64,000 nucleotides of DNA, taken from positions 8,432,001 through 8,496,000 of the forward strand of contig OZ176056.1 of assembly GCA_964247055.1 (NCBI GenBank), given 5' to 3'. Below are positions 48,201-59,738 of this stretch, piece by piece. The position numbers were made by a program, and so were the translations under genes. How positions within the stretch are numbered: the first letter of the stretch is position 1; each line of letters begins with the position of its first letter. The stretch is from Paragordius varius. Its lineage: Eukaryota > Nematomorpha. Under the pieces are notes generated by a model. It searched no databases and was not told the DNA's origin. It worked only from the letters and a program-made list of their open reading frames with translations.

Positions 48201-51200
48201 ATAATTTATTTTTAGGGTGAATTTGAATTGTTCAAGGGTAAATTTGAATTGTTTAAGGGTGAATTTGAATCCTTTAAGGGTGAATTTGAATTGTAAATGG
48301 TATATGTTAAAATTAAGAAATTACTATCTATTAAGCTGTGTCTTCTTTACAGAAAAAAAATTAAAGTTTTTTGTAAACACAATCATAACAATAAATTATA
48401 AAAAAACAAATATAATATCGGATGGGGTACTTTTAATTTTTTTTCTAGCATATATTAAATATTATAATATGGATAATAGTAAAGAATCCATAAATTAAAA
48501 CTTAAATGTCAACTTTTTATAAATGCTGATGATATATGGGTTAAAATCCCGTACTAGTTGAAAGCCAGAAAAATTTGAAAAATCCCCTCTTATCAGCACC
48601 ATGAATATAGAAAAAATGTAAAATTTTGAATAAATATACAAAATTAAAACACATTAATTATAGATAAAATGTAAAATTTAAAAGGAAATTTTCTTCAAGA
48701 AAACATCAATGATTTTGTTGAATACTGATAAAAAATAAACTATGGCATAAAAAATATATTTCATATTTCAATGAGGAGTTATATTAGCCGTGAATTTGAA
48801 TTATAAATGATATAAATGATATAATATTATAATTCCCACTCTATTGTTAACAATTTACATAGTTGTAGGTCGATCGATTGATAATAATACAGTAGCGTAT
48901 GATATTAAACAACTTTTGTCCATAATAATTAAATAAAGAAATAAAAAACTGTTTAATTTTAACAATTTGTTGTTTTTTACCCATATGTTACACTGTATGA
49001 CCAAAATAATGTGAATAGGACTTTATAATATATAGTTAGTTTATATGGGCGGGAAAATCTCAGTTAATACATAAATGATTGTATCTCTATAAAATTTAAG
49101 TTTTAAAAATGCTAAAAATATAAATATATACCATTTACAATTTAAATTTACCCTTAAACAATTAAAATCCACCCTCGAATAATTCAAATACACTCCAGAA
49201 GAAGAACAATTCTAATTTACCCTAAAAATAAATTATGTGTTTTCGGGCAGCTAATATAATTCATCAGTAATGGTCAAATATTTCCTAATGGCACAAATTT
49301 TATTATTTTTTCCGTGTGTTATTCCAAATTTTAAACGAAATTTCATACTTATAATAAATGTAAGTAATACTTACTAATCTTAAAAAAACATATAATTTAT
49401 ATTTTAGGGTGAATTTTTTTCAATTTGGTAATGGTATATTTAGTAGCTATTACATTTAAGTTAGGATCATAGAAAGGGATATCCAATTGTGACATAGCCC
49501 GTACGATAGCCATTAACGATTGAACCGTATTTGAGTATACAACTGGTCGGTATTGAAGGCATTCATCCTTAGAATAACCATTCTCATGTAAAATCCTTTA
49601 TGAAAAAAAATATATTAAACTATTTATTGTAAATATTTAAGTATTTCAATACAATTCAATTTCACCCCCTTGAACAATTCAAATTCACCCCCTTGAACAA
49701 TTCAAATTCACTCTTAAACAATTCAAATTCACCCCCCTTGAACAATCCAAATTCACCCCCTTGAACAATTCAAATTCACCCCCTTGAACAATTCAAATTC
49801 ACCCTTAAACAATTCAAATTCACCCCCTTGAACAATTCAAATTCACCCCCTTGAACAATTCAATTTCACCCCCTTGAACAATTCAATTTCACCCCCTTGA
49901 ACAATTCAAATTCACCCATTTGAACAATTCAAATTTACCCTCAAATAAAATATATGTTTTTTGAGATTAATATTACCAATATTTTTATATATTTTTAAAA
50001 AATATATAAAAATATTGTTATAAATTAAAATAATACTGAAAAAATAATAAACTATACCATAAACATATATTTCATATTAATAATGAGTTATATTAGTTCG
50101 AAAACACACATAATTTATTTTTAGGGTGAATTTGAATTGTTGGTATATTATTATTTTTATATTTAAGTATTTCAATACACTATTTATTGCTTTGCGAAAA
50201 TTTTATTTTATTTTAAAAAAAGTAGAAAATAACCACAAAAGAGTATAATGGTTTAAAATGATGTCAAACAAAAAACCTTTGAAAAGTGGACAAAAAATGG
50301 TTATATAAAGGTTTGATTTTATTAAATTTTTAAATGTCGTCTCTATAATCAAATATCAGCACAGCATTCAATAATATGGAATTTTATGACAGAAAAATAT
50401 ATATATATATATACTTACTTCATTTGTTTAACAATTGTGCTTTTTCCTGATTCACCGGCACCTATATATAATATATATATATATATAGTATTAATATTGG
50501 TTTATAAAGGTTTTTCATTCGATTCCAATTGGGGTAATTGGATACCCCAGGCCTGTTTAAAATAAAAATTCTTTAAAAAGCATGGAAGGAATCGAAACCA
50601 TGGCAAAATTTTGCACTTATATAACATTAATAAACCGAATTATATGAAAAAAATTTATTCAAAAATACTTCTTGATATTACTTATTTTAGGCTAAAACTG
50701 AAAGGCAAAAATTTGGTCAACGTGACATGTGTGCAATAGTAAAATTAAAAAATAATACAAAATAAACCACTTTTTCTATTTATATCAATGTTAGGTGTAG
50801 CTTTAAATACCCTTAAATTTAAATGAAGACGATATTTTGCAAAAATTTTGCAAATTAAAAATGGCGTCGAAGTAGTTTGACATGGAACTTTTTTTCCAAA
50901 AACAAAACTTTATATAGATATGTTGAAAAATTTATATAATTTTTATTAGGATATAAGCATAAATTTAAATTGGGACCGTTTCTTTCATTAGTTTTTTTAA
51001 AAATCCTAACTCAACTTTAGTCTGGGGTATATTTAGATACCCCAATTTGAATCTTAGTGTGTTAATCAAAAACCATTTAAGATTAACATATTGTTTGGGT
51101 GGAAAAAATCCTGATTTTACAAATTTTGATATATATTTTGCGTCAAAAAACGATTTAAAATAAAAAAAATTTAATCATTTTTAGGATGAAAAAAATTATA

Positions 51201-53194
51201 TTTTGATAATTCTAAATTAATGGTAAACTTTGATATTAATTCATCACAAAATTAGCCCTTCCTTATTAATTAAACCAAATCATTAATTATTTGCACCAAT
51301 CTTTCTGGCTTTTATGATGGTTATTAATTAAACAAAAAAATTTTTTTATATATATACTAGTGTGGGCGGGATTCAATATATTAGAATGTATACTAAAACC
51401 TAACTAATTCTTTTAGGATATATATATATATATATATATATTAAGATTACAAAAAAACAGTAAATAGCATATTTTAGTTAGGAAAAACCTTATCTTTAGG
51501 GTCAAATAAACTGCATAATGTATTTCTACATTTCCTTATATATAAAAAATTAACATTTACATGTAAATTTATATATATATTTCATGTCAACAAAATATAT
51601 AATAATAAAAATACAACAAAATATAAAATGGACAAAATCAATACTGAATTCATCGTATATTATACATTTTTTATTACACAATCATGTCCTCTAGAATTTG
51701 TTAAATGCCTTAGCTGGTGAAAAATTACTACATATGTTATATTCTCATTCAACTTAAGCGAATTTTAAATCTTTTTATGTTTTGGATTATATATGTATAA
51801 TGAACAAAATTTTCCTACCGTATAAATGAATAGTTTTGAAATTGTTCGTTAATTTTAGTTAATTAAATTATGCCCTAATAATAAGAAAGCTCTTTAAAGA
51901 TTATCTCCAACAAACACTTAAGTCAATACTTTAATGCCTTTTGGGGTGATTTTTTACGCTAAAAGCGATTTCAAATTCGAATATCTTATATATATATCTA
52001 ATAGGCGCATCATTTAAAAATTTATAAAATTCAAATTGTCAAAATTCGTGATAGATTAATTTTATAAAGCTTTTGCATATCCCATGATTTGCAATTTCTA
52101 ATATAAATTGACCTTAAAATCTCCATATATGTTATTTGTTTCAATCTGGTTTAGAGTGTTAATCCGAATATGTGGAGTTTAGATATTACAAAAAATGGTC
52201 AAAATATAAGCTTTTTATTATTACAGGCAGGAGAATAATGTTAAAAAATAATAAAAAAATCTTAACAGAATTGAATCTACTGGGCTTAAACCACTGCCCT
52301 AAAATGTAATTAATTGTCTCCAAAAAAAACGTGAAAAGGTAATGAAGTATTAGGAAAACTAATTAGCTTATATTCCACATATTTATAAAATTACTGATTT
52401 TTTAAGGTATATATATATAATAAATTTTGTTATAATTTTCATGTTTTACAAAAATTTAACACAAAAAAAATTAAAGTAAATTAAGTTAATTTTTTTGTTC
52501 AGTTGCGTTGCGTTGAATGCCATCAAGAATAGTTATAGCTATTTAATAAAAGAAAAAATTTATATATATATATATATATATATAAACTAACATCAACCAT
52601 AATCTATCTCTGGATAGCTTAACACAATAAAGAATGGAAAATGGAAAAATAAAACGGAAAATATAATAAAATAGACCACAGTTTTAGCGGTTTGTTTAGC
52701 GTATAAGTGGCAGTTATAACTAGAAAAAAATATTGTTAATCCAATATATTGGATAAATGTAAAGCAAATTATATGTTGTTAATAAAATATAATGAGTAAT
52801 TCATGAGTAATTTTTTAAGATGATTTAATTGTAGGCTGAATGACCATTGAAACTTATATTATATACAATACAGAATGCTCGAAAAAATTTCAATTACTTA
52901 TTATTAAATCAATTATATCAAAAAAATTGATAATAAATATAAATACAAAAAACACTATGTTATATATGAGAAAACTGAAATATGTATAGAAAAATTTGGA
53001 AATGCAAGATATTATGCCAATATTCCCTGGAGATTTGTTAATTAGAAATGTTTTATGACAAAAAGGAATATACCTAGTAAAAGTAGTTTCACTTCACGGG
53101 AGGCTTTTTCTCCATCAGCTCTAAGGTGTTTGTCAATTTTTTTGGAACGTTCAAATGCAGCCTTCTCATCCAAGTTAGAAAAAACGCATCCCAT
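42297..53194 (-). CDS. GNAI: G-protein alpha subunit, G-alpha-i/o class, with two loop insertions
   Basis: GTP-switch subunit that couples receptors to inhibition of adenylyl cyclase or ion channels at the plasma membrane. Exons in order of translation: 53194-53074, 50461-50419, 49595-49454, 47760-47537, 46928-46800, 46409-46280, 45244-45091, 44362-44234, 42439-42297 (TAA). They join to 404 residues against 354 in human GNAI1. Seen: MGC for myristoylation and palmitoylation, P-loop GAGESGKST (41-49), switch I RVKTTG (Arg201), switch [22 protein letters not shown] and the C terminus [10 protein letters not shown] with the pertussis-toxin cysteine. Insertions: about 22 residues (His/Asp/Asn-rich) in the helical-domain alphaB-alphaC loop near 114-148, and about 27 residues in the alpha4-beta6 loop near 337-366. 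The C terminus is alpha-i-like, while [12 protein letters not shown] and PEYTG are alpha-o-like, so subclass assignment needs a tree. Confidence 0.95.
42645..42803 (+). repeat. Free-standing 21-bp minisatellite, variant of the family A unit
   Basis: About eight units with AAGGACCAACTTGAA and TGTTC. Family A arms have AAGGGTGAATTTGAA in the same place, so the units share their ends and differ in the middle. No core or terminal repeats flank it. In G-alpha intron 42440-44233. Confidence 0.8.
43830..44186 (+). mobile_element. Family A element, copy A9
   Basis: TATACCATTTACAATTC to GAACTGTAAATGGTATAT, orientation 1, about four units per arm. It is inserted at a (TA)n tract, 47 bp from G-alpha exon 44234-44362 on its donor side. 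Confidence 0.88.
44800..44916. mobile_element. Family C-related MITE, copy C5
   Basis: CAGTAGCGCATAGT at the left; ACTATACACTATTG at the right; preceded by TA. In G-alpha intron 44363-45090. Confidence 0.6.
45287..45540. mobile_element. Family B MITE, copy B14 (a decayed relative lies at 44529-44714)
   Basis: CCGTAAAAAACTTTAAAAAT and ACGGACAAAATGTAAAAATA at the left, GTCCGTATAATTTAATTTTT at the right. It lies 42 bp from the acceptor of G-alpha exon 45091-45244. Confidence 0.7.
46039..46252 (+). mobile_element. Family A element, copy A10 (core partly deleted)
   Basis: TATACCATTTACAACTC to GAATTGTAAATGGTATATAT. The left arm has five or six units; the core keeps only the ATTACCTATATTTT part. 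It sits 27 bp from the donor of G-alpha exon 46280-46409. Confidence 0.85.
47075..47361 (+). mobile_element. Family A element, copy A11
   Basis: TATACCATTTACTACATTTC to GAATTGTAAATAATGGTATG, orientation 1, about two units per arm. It occupies the middle of the 608-bp G-alpha intron 46929-47536. Confidence 0.82.
47771..48304 (+). mobile_element. Family A element, copy A12, 10 bp from a splice acceptor
   Basis: TATATACCATTTACAATT start; the left arm has about 13 units and the right about four; it ends TTGTAAATGGTATAT. Orientation 1. On the G-alpha strand it ends 10 bp before the acceptor of exon 47537-47760. Confidence 0.88.
48716..48835 (+). mobile_element. Family A fragment, copy A20
   Basis: Core piece with ATAAACTATGGCATAAAA and GAGTTATATTAGCC, then one GTGAATTTGAATTATAAATG arm remnant. 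In G-alpha intron 47761-49453, between A12 and A13. Confidence 0.65.
48890..48995. mobile_element. Family C-related MITE, copy C6, TA-flanked
   Basis: TA-CAGTAGCGTATG at the left; ACCCATATGTTACACTG-TA at the right. Confidence 0.65.
49127..49437 (-). mobile_element. Family A element, copy A13, 16 bp from a splice donor
   Basis: TATACCATTTACAATTT to TTTGGTAATGGTATA, orientation 2, left arm of about three decayed units, right arm short. Its right edge lies 16 bp from G-alpha exon 49454-49595 on the donor side. Confidence 0.8.
49633..50179 (+). mobile_element. Family A element A14 with 21-bp direct repeats
   Basis: A 21-base direct repeat starting ATATTTAAGTATTTC occurs at 49633-49653 and 50159-50179. 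The left terminal ACCATTTACA is missing. The left arm has about 14 units, many with CCCCC instead of CCC; the right arm has one. Orientation 1. It begins 37 bp upstream (gene sense) of the acceptor of exon 49454-49595. Confidence 0.85.
50518..51061. mobile_element. Family E relic, copy E2
   Basis: CGATTCCAATTGGGG and GGATACCCCAGGCCTG at the left; TAGATACCCCAATTTGAATC and GTGTTAA at the right. Interior GGAATCGAAACCATGGCAAA and AATGGCGTCGAAGTAGTTTG match E1. In G-alpha intron 50462-53073. Confidence 0.7.
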
Positions 53195-55727
53195 TTAAAT
53201 ATCAATTCCAGAATAATTTGAATTTTTTACCAAATGTAAAAACACAAATGCCTGTATATCATATGATTATATAAAAAAATTTAAAAATTATAACAAGTTG
53301 TTAATTAATCTTAACAATAAATCAGTCTAATAATTTTCAAAATGGGATATGGAATATAAAAATTAACCATCCCTTTCAAAACTTTTATCTTCGTTTTATT
53401 TTTCGTACTCAACTATCTACGAAAATTATATTTATTGCTTTTACATAAAATAAAATTGATAAATCGGTATAGGGGTTACAAATAGACTAGACCATCACTT
53501 TAAAATGTGTGTTAATAATAAATATGCACATATTCCCACTATTTATCTAAAAAATTACGAAAGATTAGTCTGGTTTCAAATTTAGCAAAGAAACTAATGG
53601 AGGTCGGCTAAATATTGGGCCAGTTAAAAAAGATTATATCGACTTCTACGCTTTGATAATCAATAAATTTGTTAGGGCCAATCCATTTTTTGCAATGTTT
53701 ATAAGCTAATAGTCCTACAAAAACGCGATCTTTAGAGGGATGAACTATGAGATTACGAAAAATAGCACATGCGGGCATTTAAACAGGGATCAAAATCGGG
53801 GAAAAAAAGATATCCTAATAAAATATTAATATTTTTATCTACAACTCATAGTTTTTTTGGTCCTGGGCCCTAAAATTAATATAAAAACTGATTATCGCTT
53901 CTACTGAAATGGCTTCATATCTAAATAATAAACGATTAGCGCACTATATATTGAATGGATTTTTTTTGAGAGCCAATGCTTCATTCCATTAAAAATCACT
54001 ATCTATCATACACTACATATAAAAGGCAAAACAATAGATATGCATTTTTTAGTAAATTTCTTGTTTAAAGCGATAATCTACCATCTAGTAAAAATTATTA
54101 TCACAAATGTCTACATTCCGGTAATTTAAAAAAGCTAAAAATATGAGACTTTCAGAGTTCCCATTTAAAAATTAAACTTTTTAAAAATCTACTGTTTACA
54201 CACTTCATGGCTTTTGGGGGTATTTTTCCCTGAGTGTTTAAAATTTGAAATCTCAAAAATGGGTATGGCCGATTTTCAAAATGCTTTTTTTAACTTGGGT
54301 GCATAACAAATAAAAAAGTGTAAATAAAAAGCTTCATTTCCAACTTTTTCGCCGTCATTGTTTTATACGCTTAAAGCAATAGGCAAATAAATATATACTA
54401 TGGTTATATAATAAAAATAATTAACTTAGTAAGCTAGGTTGCATTTTACCCCCAAAACTTGATATATATTGCTTTTATAATTCTATTGAAATTGTGTTTT
54501 AGAGTTCTCCAATTCAGATACAAAACGCTAACAGGCATAAACATTTTGGGTGGGGTGATAAAAAAAATTTTTAACTTGCAAGTTTTTCAAGTCATGGCTT
54601 GCTTTCATGTGATAAAAAAAATTTAACATTACACGACTTAAGTCAGGCAAGAAAACTTGATTCGGAGGTGATAAAAAATCATATGATCAAGTAAAACTTA
54701 ACGATTTTGCAAGTGTGGTGTAGGGCACACTTGACAGATTTAAAAATATGATGTAAAAATTTTAGGTTTTATATGTAATTCAAATATTTGTTAATACTAT
54801 AAATTGTTAATTTGATGAATTTTGGCTAATTAATAAATTTTTATAAACACTCTGCTAATATCTAATAAGGAGAATAATGCTTGATAATTAAATTTAAGCT
54901 ATAATAACTTTTTAAATAATATACTTACAAAATTAAGCTCTGGGATATAAAATTACCCCAATAGGGCATAAAAAAGTAATATCATGAAGTGTAAAAGGTG
55001 TAAAAATCAAATTTAATTTTAAAAATAAAAGTCCACAAAGCTATTACACAATGATATTTATATTTAAACAAACAGTATTAACATCCAAAAACATAATATA
55101 AATTTTATTTAATATGATGATAAAAATGTGTCAAATGTTAAGTTCCCCAATTTTTGAGGGTTTTTGCCCCCTACAACAGTAGACTTAATTTTTTTATTTT
55201 AAATATAAATTGGTGGTCTATAATAATTTTTTTTTATAAGCCAAATTTGTTTACTTAGGGAAAAATATTTACAAACAGAAAAATTTGGATATGTCTAAAT
55301 ATGAAAAAAAAGTTGTATATCTCTAAAACGAGCTGGGTAGTAATTTTTTTCACAAATTTAATCACACCTAAGGAATCAAAAAATATAAAAAAATTTAGAT
55401 CCAGAAAAAGTTGTGTCAAAGTGTTTCCAACATTGTTCTTTACAAAGCTTAATTTTTTCAGTTTTGTAATTTAGAGCCTGATATTGGGATGACTCCAAAA
55501 CTCGATTAAATAAAGCTGTTTAAATCAATAAACATTAAGTTTTTGCTGGTAAAATGCAATTCGAAAGCTTATTTTACTGTATTACTTATATTTTCTAACC
55601 ATATTATACATTAATTTGCTTTTTGTGTTAACGAAAAAATTTAAGAAGGAGGCGAAAACTATTTTGTTTTCATCCCTGTTAGATGTGATTTAAATAAAAA
55701 TTATCTTTAATTTTATTTTTAAATAAA

Positions 55728-56368
55728 CACTTCGATTCGAATTGGGTATCTTAATATCCCAGATAGAACGTAGGCTAATATAATTAGAATATAGAAAGTA
55801 ACGGTTTCACTTTAAATTTATGCCTCTATCTCAAAAGAAAGTATATAATTAAGCCAAAATAATATTAAAAAAATAGATTTGAAAAACATTTCCGTATAAA
55901 ACTACTTCGACGCCATTTTTATTTTACAACATTTTTGCAAAATATTGTGTTTTTTAATTTTAAAGCTAATATTAAAGCTAATTATTATTTGAATCACTAA
56001 CATTGATAGAAACAGAAAGAGTGGTTATTTTCTATTATTTTAAAATGTAATACACGCATGTCAAGTTGGCTAAATTCTACCTTTGAGTTTTACCTCTTAA
56101 CTAGTATAGTATTTTTGTATGAATCTTTTCTTATATTTCGGTACACTCCTGGGGTGCCCAACTACTCCAGTGTAAACATGATATTTTGCAAAAATGTTGT
56201 AAATAAATATGGCGTCGAATTAGTTTGATATGGAACTTTTTCAAAACTAAGCTTTATTTAGATATTTCAGCTTATTTATATTAATTTTAAGACCATTTCT
56301 TACATTAGTGTTTTAAAAATATTAAAATCAATATAGTCTAGGGTATTCAGGTACCTTACTTTGAGGTG
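55728..56368. mobile_element. Family E composite, copy E3, two pieces head-to-head
   Basis: The first piece reads CACTTCGATTCGAATTGGG onward with ACTACTTCGACGCCATTTTT. From about 56185 a second piece reads the opposite way (AATATGGCGTCGAATTAGTT) and ends GGTGTTAA at 56365-56372. The two pieces are inverted relative to each other. Confidence 0.65.
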
Positions 56369-56456
56369 TTAAATTCGGCCTAATACCTTAGATACTTTTC
56401 AAAAAATTCAAATATATTGCTCTAGAAAAAAAATATACCGCTTGAACCTAATTTAA

Positions 56457-57027
56457 CACTTCGATTCAATTTGGGGTATCTAAATACCCCAGACTAAATT
56501 TGAGTTAAGCTTTTTTGAAAACTATCGAAGGAAACGGTCCCAATATAAATTTATGCTTCTATCCTAATAAAAATTATATAAATGTGCCAAAATATCTAAA
56601 TAAAATTTTGTTTGGAAAAAAAGATGTCAAACTACTTCGACGCCATTTTTATTTTACAAAATTTTCGCAAAATATCGTCTTCATTTAATTTTAAGGGTAA
56701 AATTAAAGCTAATTTTTTATTTATATTACATCTAGCATTGATAGAAATAGAAAACGCGATTTATTTTGTATTATTTTTCAATTTTACCATTACACACATG
56801 TCGCGAGTAAATTTTTACGTTTCGGTTTTAGGTCAAAATAAGTAATATCAAGTATTTTTGAATAAAATTTTTTATATATTTCGGTTTATTAATGTTATAT
56901 AAGTGTAAAATTTTGCCATGGTTTTGATTCCTTCCATATTTTTAAAGAAATTTAATTTACAGTACTTCGGTATTTAACTACCCCAATTTGAATCGAAGCA
57001 CTAGAATGAATGTGTTGTATCCAAGTG
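56457..57027. mobile_element. Family E element, copy E4, TTAA on both sides
   Basis: TTAA at 56453-56456 and 57028-57031 flank CACTTCGATTCAATTTGGGG...CCAAGTG. It carries inner inverted blocks around ACTACCCCAATTTGAATCGA. It is the reverse orientation of E1 and the clearest full-length copy at 571 bp. Confidence 0.75.
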
Positions 57028-57780
57028 TTAAATGCATCATTTAGCCATAGTCGCATAAATTGTTAATAATATTAATGTAATTAGTAAAAAATCATGACAA
57101 CTTGTTCGTTGTTATTTGGATTTTTTTTCAATCGCTTACACGCAAATAAATGTACATTATAGTCATAAGGGTAATGAAACTTTAGAAATTTTAATTATTT
57201 AGCAGAATAATAATATTACTGATTTTAACCACTCTGTCGTTTATTGGGTTTGAGCTGTCCAAATTTTATCTTAAAGTAAAAAATAACCATTTTTATGGAA
57301 TACAGTAGTACACTATTTTTAGATTAAACCAAAACCAAAACATTTTGGCTGATTTTAGCTAGATTCGGTGAAAAAAACTACCCAAAATAATGAGCGTTTC
57401 CAATAAATGGAAAGGTAATGAAGGGTATAATTTTTTTCAAAAAAGGCTACTGCTATGGGGCAATAATAACCCTTATATTTATATAACTATCAAATAAAAC
57501 TGATAAAGCGTTTAATTATATTTATATTTTATTATATTTATTTTTTTCAAAAAAAATAAAATTTAGAAAACTCTTGCGTTCATAACATAAAATATAATAA
57601 AACATATTCACAGCCGGATTGACAGTTTACAGTGACTATTTGGAAAACATACATAAAGGGGATGTTAAATTACATTGAACGTATATTATGATTCTTTTTG
57701 ATACAAAAAACTTTCTTTTTATAAATAAAAATATTTCTTATGTTAATTTATTCTGCAGGTGTGAGAGATTGAAGTAATAA

Positions 57781-59683
57781 ATGGCTCATAGAAACACCCT
57801 GGAAAGTATGGGTCTAACAACAAATCAGTAAAACCTTTTAGGATATAATTTTAGATTTCAAATGGTTGGAAAACATAGTGGTGGACCAGTTTCTTCAGGG
57901 CTCAGTAATTATATGGACAACTTTAGCAAGGTTTTATTTGTAAATTTTAATTTGTCTTTTTTAGGACTTTTATTCTGGAACATCTAATCTGATGGACGAT
58001 GATGCTCCTCATGATTATCGCACTCAAAACAGCAATATTCCTAATAATAATAATAATCTAAATGGAGAAGAGGTATAAATTTATATATTCATTTCAAAAA
58101 ATAATTTTCATTTTTATTTTTAAATTTTTAATTAGCTTTTCAGATCTCACCACCCTAGTGTAACAGGACATCAGTTAAATCATTCCAATTCTTTCGCAAA
58201 TAAAAGTACTCAAAATTTTAGTTCCGCTCAAAAAATGGGTATATTATCTTTTATAAAACTCTTTCAAATCCATATTATCTTCTAAACTGTTTGTTATAAT
58301 TTTTTAAAAATAATGATTAGCAACTTTTATTTTTATTGCGACTTGTTTTGCGATAAATTTATTACTGATTAATTAATCATATTGTCTAAAAGCTTATCCT
58401 TTATTACATCAAATCATCGTTTTATATCTGTTTTGTTTTGTTTTAAAATTATCGCCTTCAAATATTTTTTATAATCATTAACATAATAAAGTTTAACCAT
58501 TTTTATACGGACTTTTTTAAAAATATACTAAACTACACTGTAGATTAGTAAAAATATTTTTATAAATGGTAGTTCATGAAATAAATTTTCTTAGAAACTT
58601 TTAAATAATTACTGGTATATGGTCTAATTAATCCATAAAATAATTTTTACTATTTTTGTCTTATTTATATATGTATAAAACAAATTTTAACCTAAGCGCT
58701 AATGAATGCATTTAGCATTTAATGGTTTTGAATAAAGCCTAATCAACCATTTTATTCATTCGTTTTTGAATTTTAAAACTTTTTCAATTTTTTTTGATAT
58801 AAATATTATAATCGTGCATTTACTAACAAAATAAGGCCATACTATTTCAAAAAAGTCCAAAATCAATTTCATAAGATGTATTTTGAAATATAAATGTGTC
58901 GTTTTATCAATGTTATGAAGTTTTTCAAGTGTGCAATTAACAATCAATTCACCCTTGAACAATTCAAATTCACCTCAAAATAAAATATGTGTTTTTTTAA
59001 GAATAATAAAAAATACTTTTATTTTTTTTTATATTTTATTAAAAAATAAAATTTTGTTTTTAAAATTAAAATAATAAATACGGAAAAAAGTAGTAAACTA
59101 TACTATGCCATAAAGATATATATTTATTTCACTTTTAATGATAAGTTAGTTGTATTACCCCCCTCCCCCCCGAAAAAAGCATTTGAATTATTTTTAGGGT
59201 GAAGAATTTGTGACTTTTATACAAATAATATACAATTCAAATTCACCCTTAAACAATTTAAATTCACCCCCTCGAACAATTCAAATTCACCCACAAATAA
59301 AATATATGTTTTTTGAGATAAAAAATTACCTATATTTTAATATATTTTTAAAAAATAAAAATTTTGTTTGAAAAAATAATAAACTATGCCATAAAGATAT
59401 ATTTCATATAATTAAAGAGTTATATTAGTTCGAAAACACACATAATTTATTTTTAGGGTGAATTTGAATTGTTCAAGGGTTAATTTGTGACTTTTATACA
59501 AATAATATTACATAGTTTTTTTTTTGCATTATTTTTTTGAATTTTCTTTTTTTTTCAGGCTTTTCCAGCGGTTATTCAACAACTAATTTTGGGGGTATGG
59601 GCACTTCGCCCTCATTACGATATCATAGTAGTAGCCATAAAAATTGTACTAGCCCACCATCCTTCAATAAAACTCAAAATACT

Positions 59684-59738
<55 letters not shown>

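Larger units (their letters stand above)
53195..57758. other. Divergent intergenic region between G-alpha and the unknown gene
   Basis: Both genes start away from this stretch, so it should hold both promoters and at least one 5' UTR exon of each. It contains E3 and E4 and an old repeat near 55450-55690. TATA-like strings are too common in this AT-rich DNA to call a promoter. No further gene and no family A copy seen. Confidence 0.55.

Noticed and set aside
56612-56845. 77-codon open frame inside E4
   Set aside because: It lies wholly in a non-autonomous repeat, shows no transposase motif and is not open in E1, E2 or E3.
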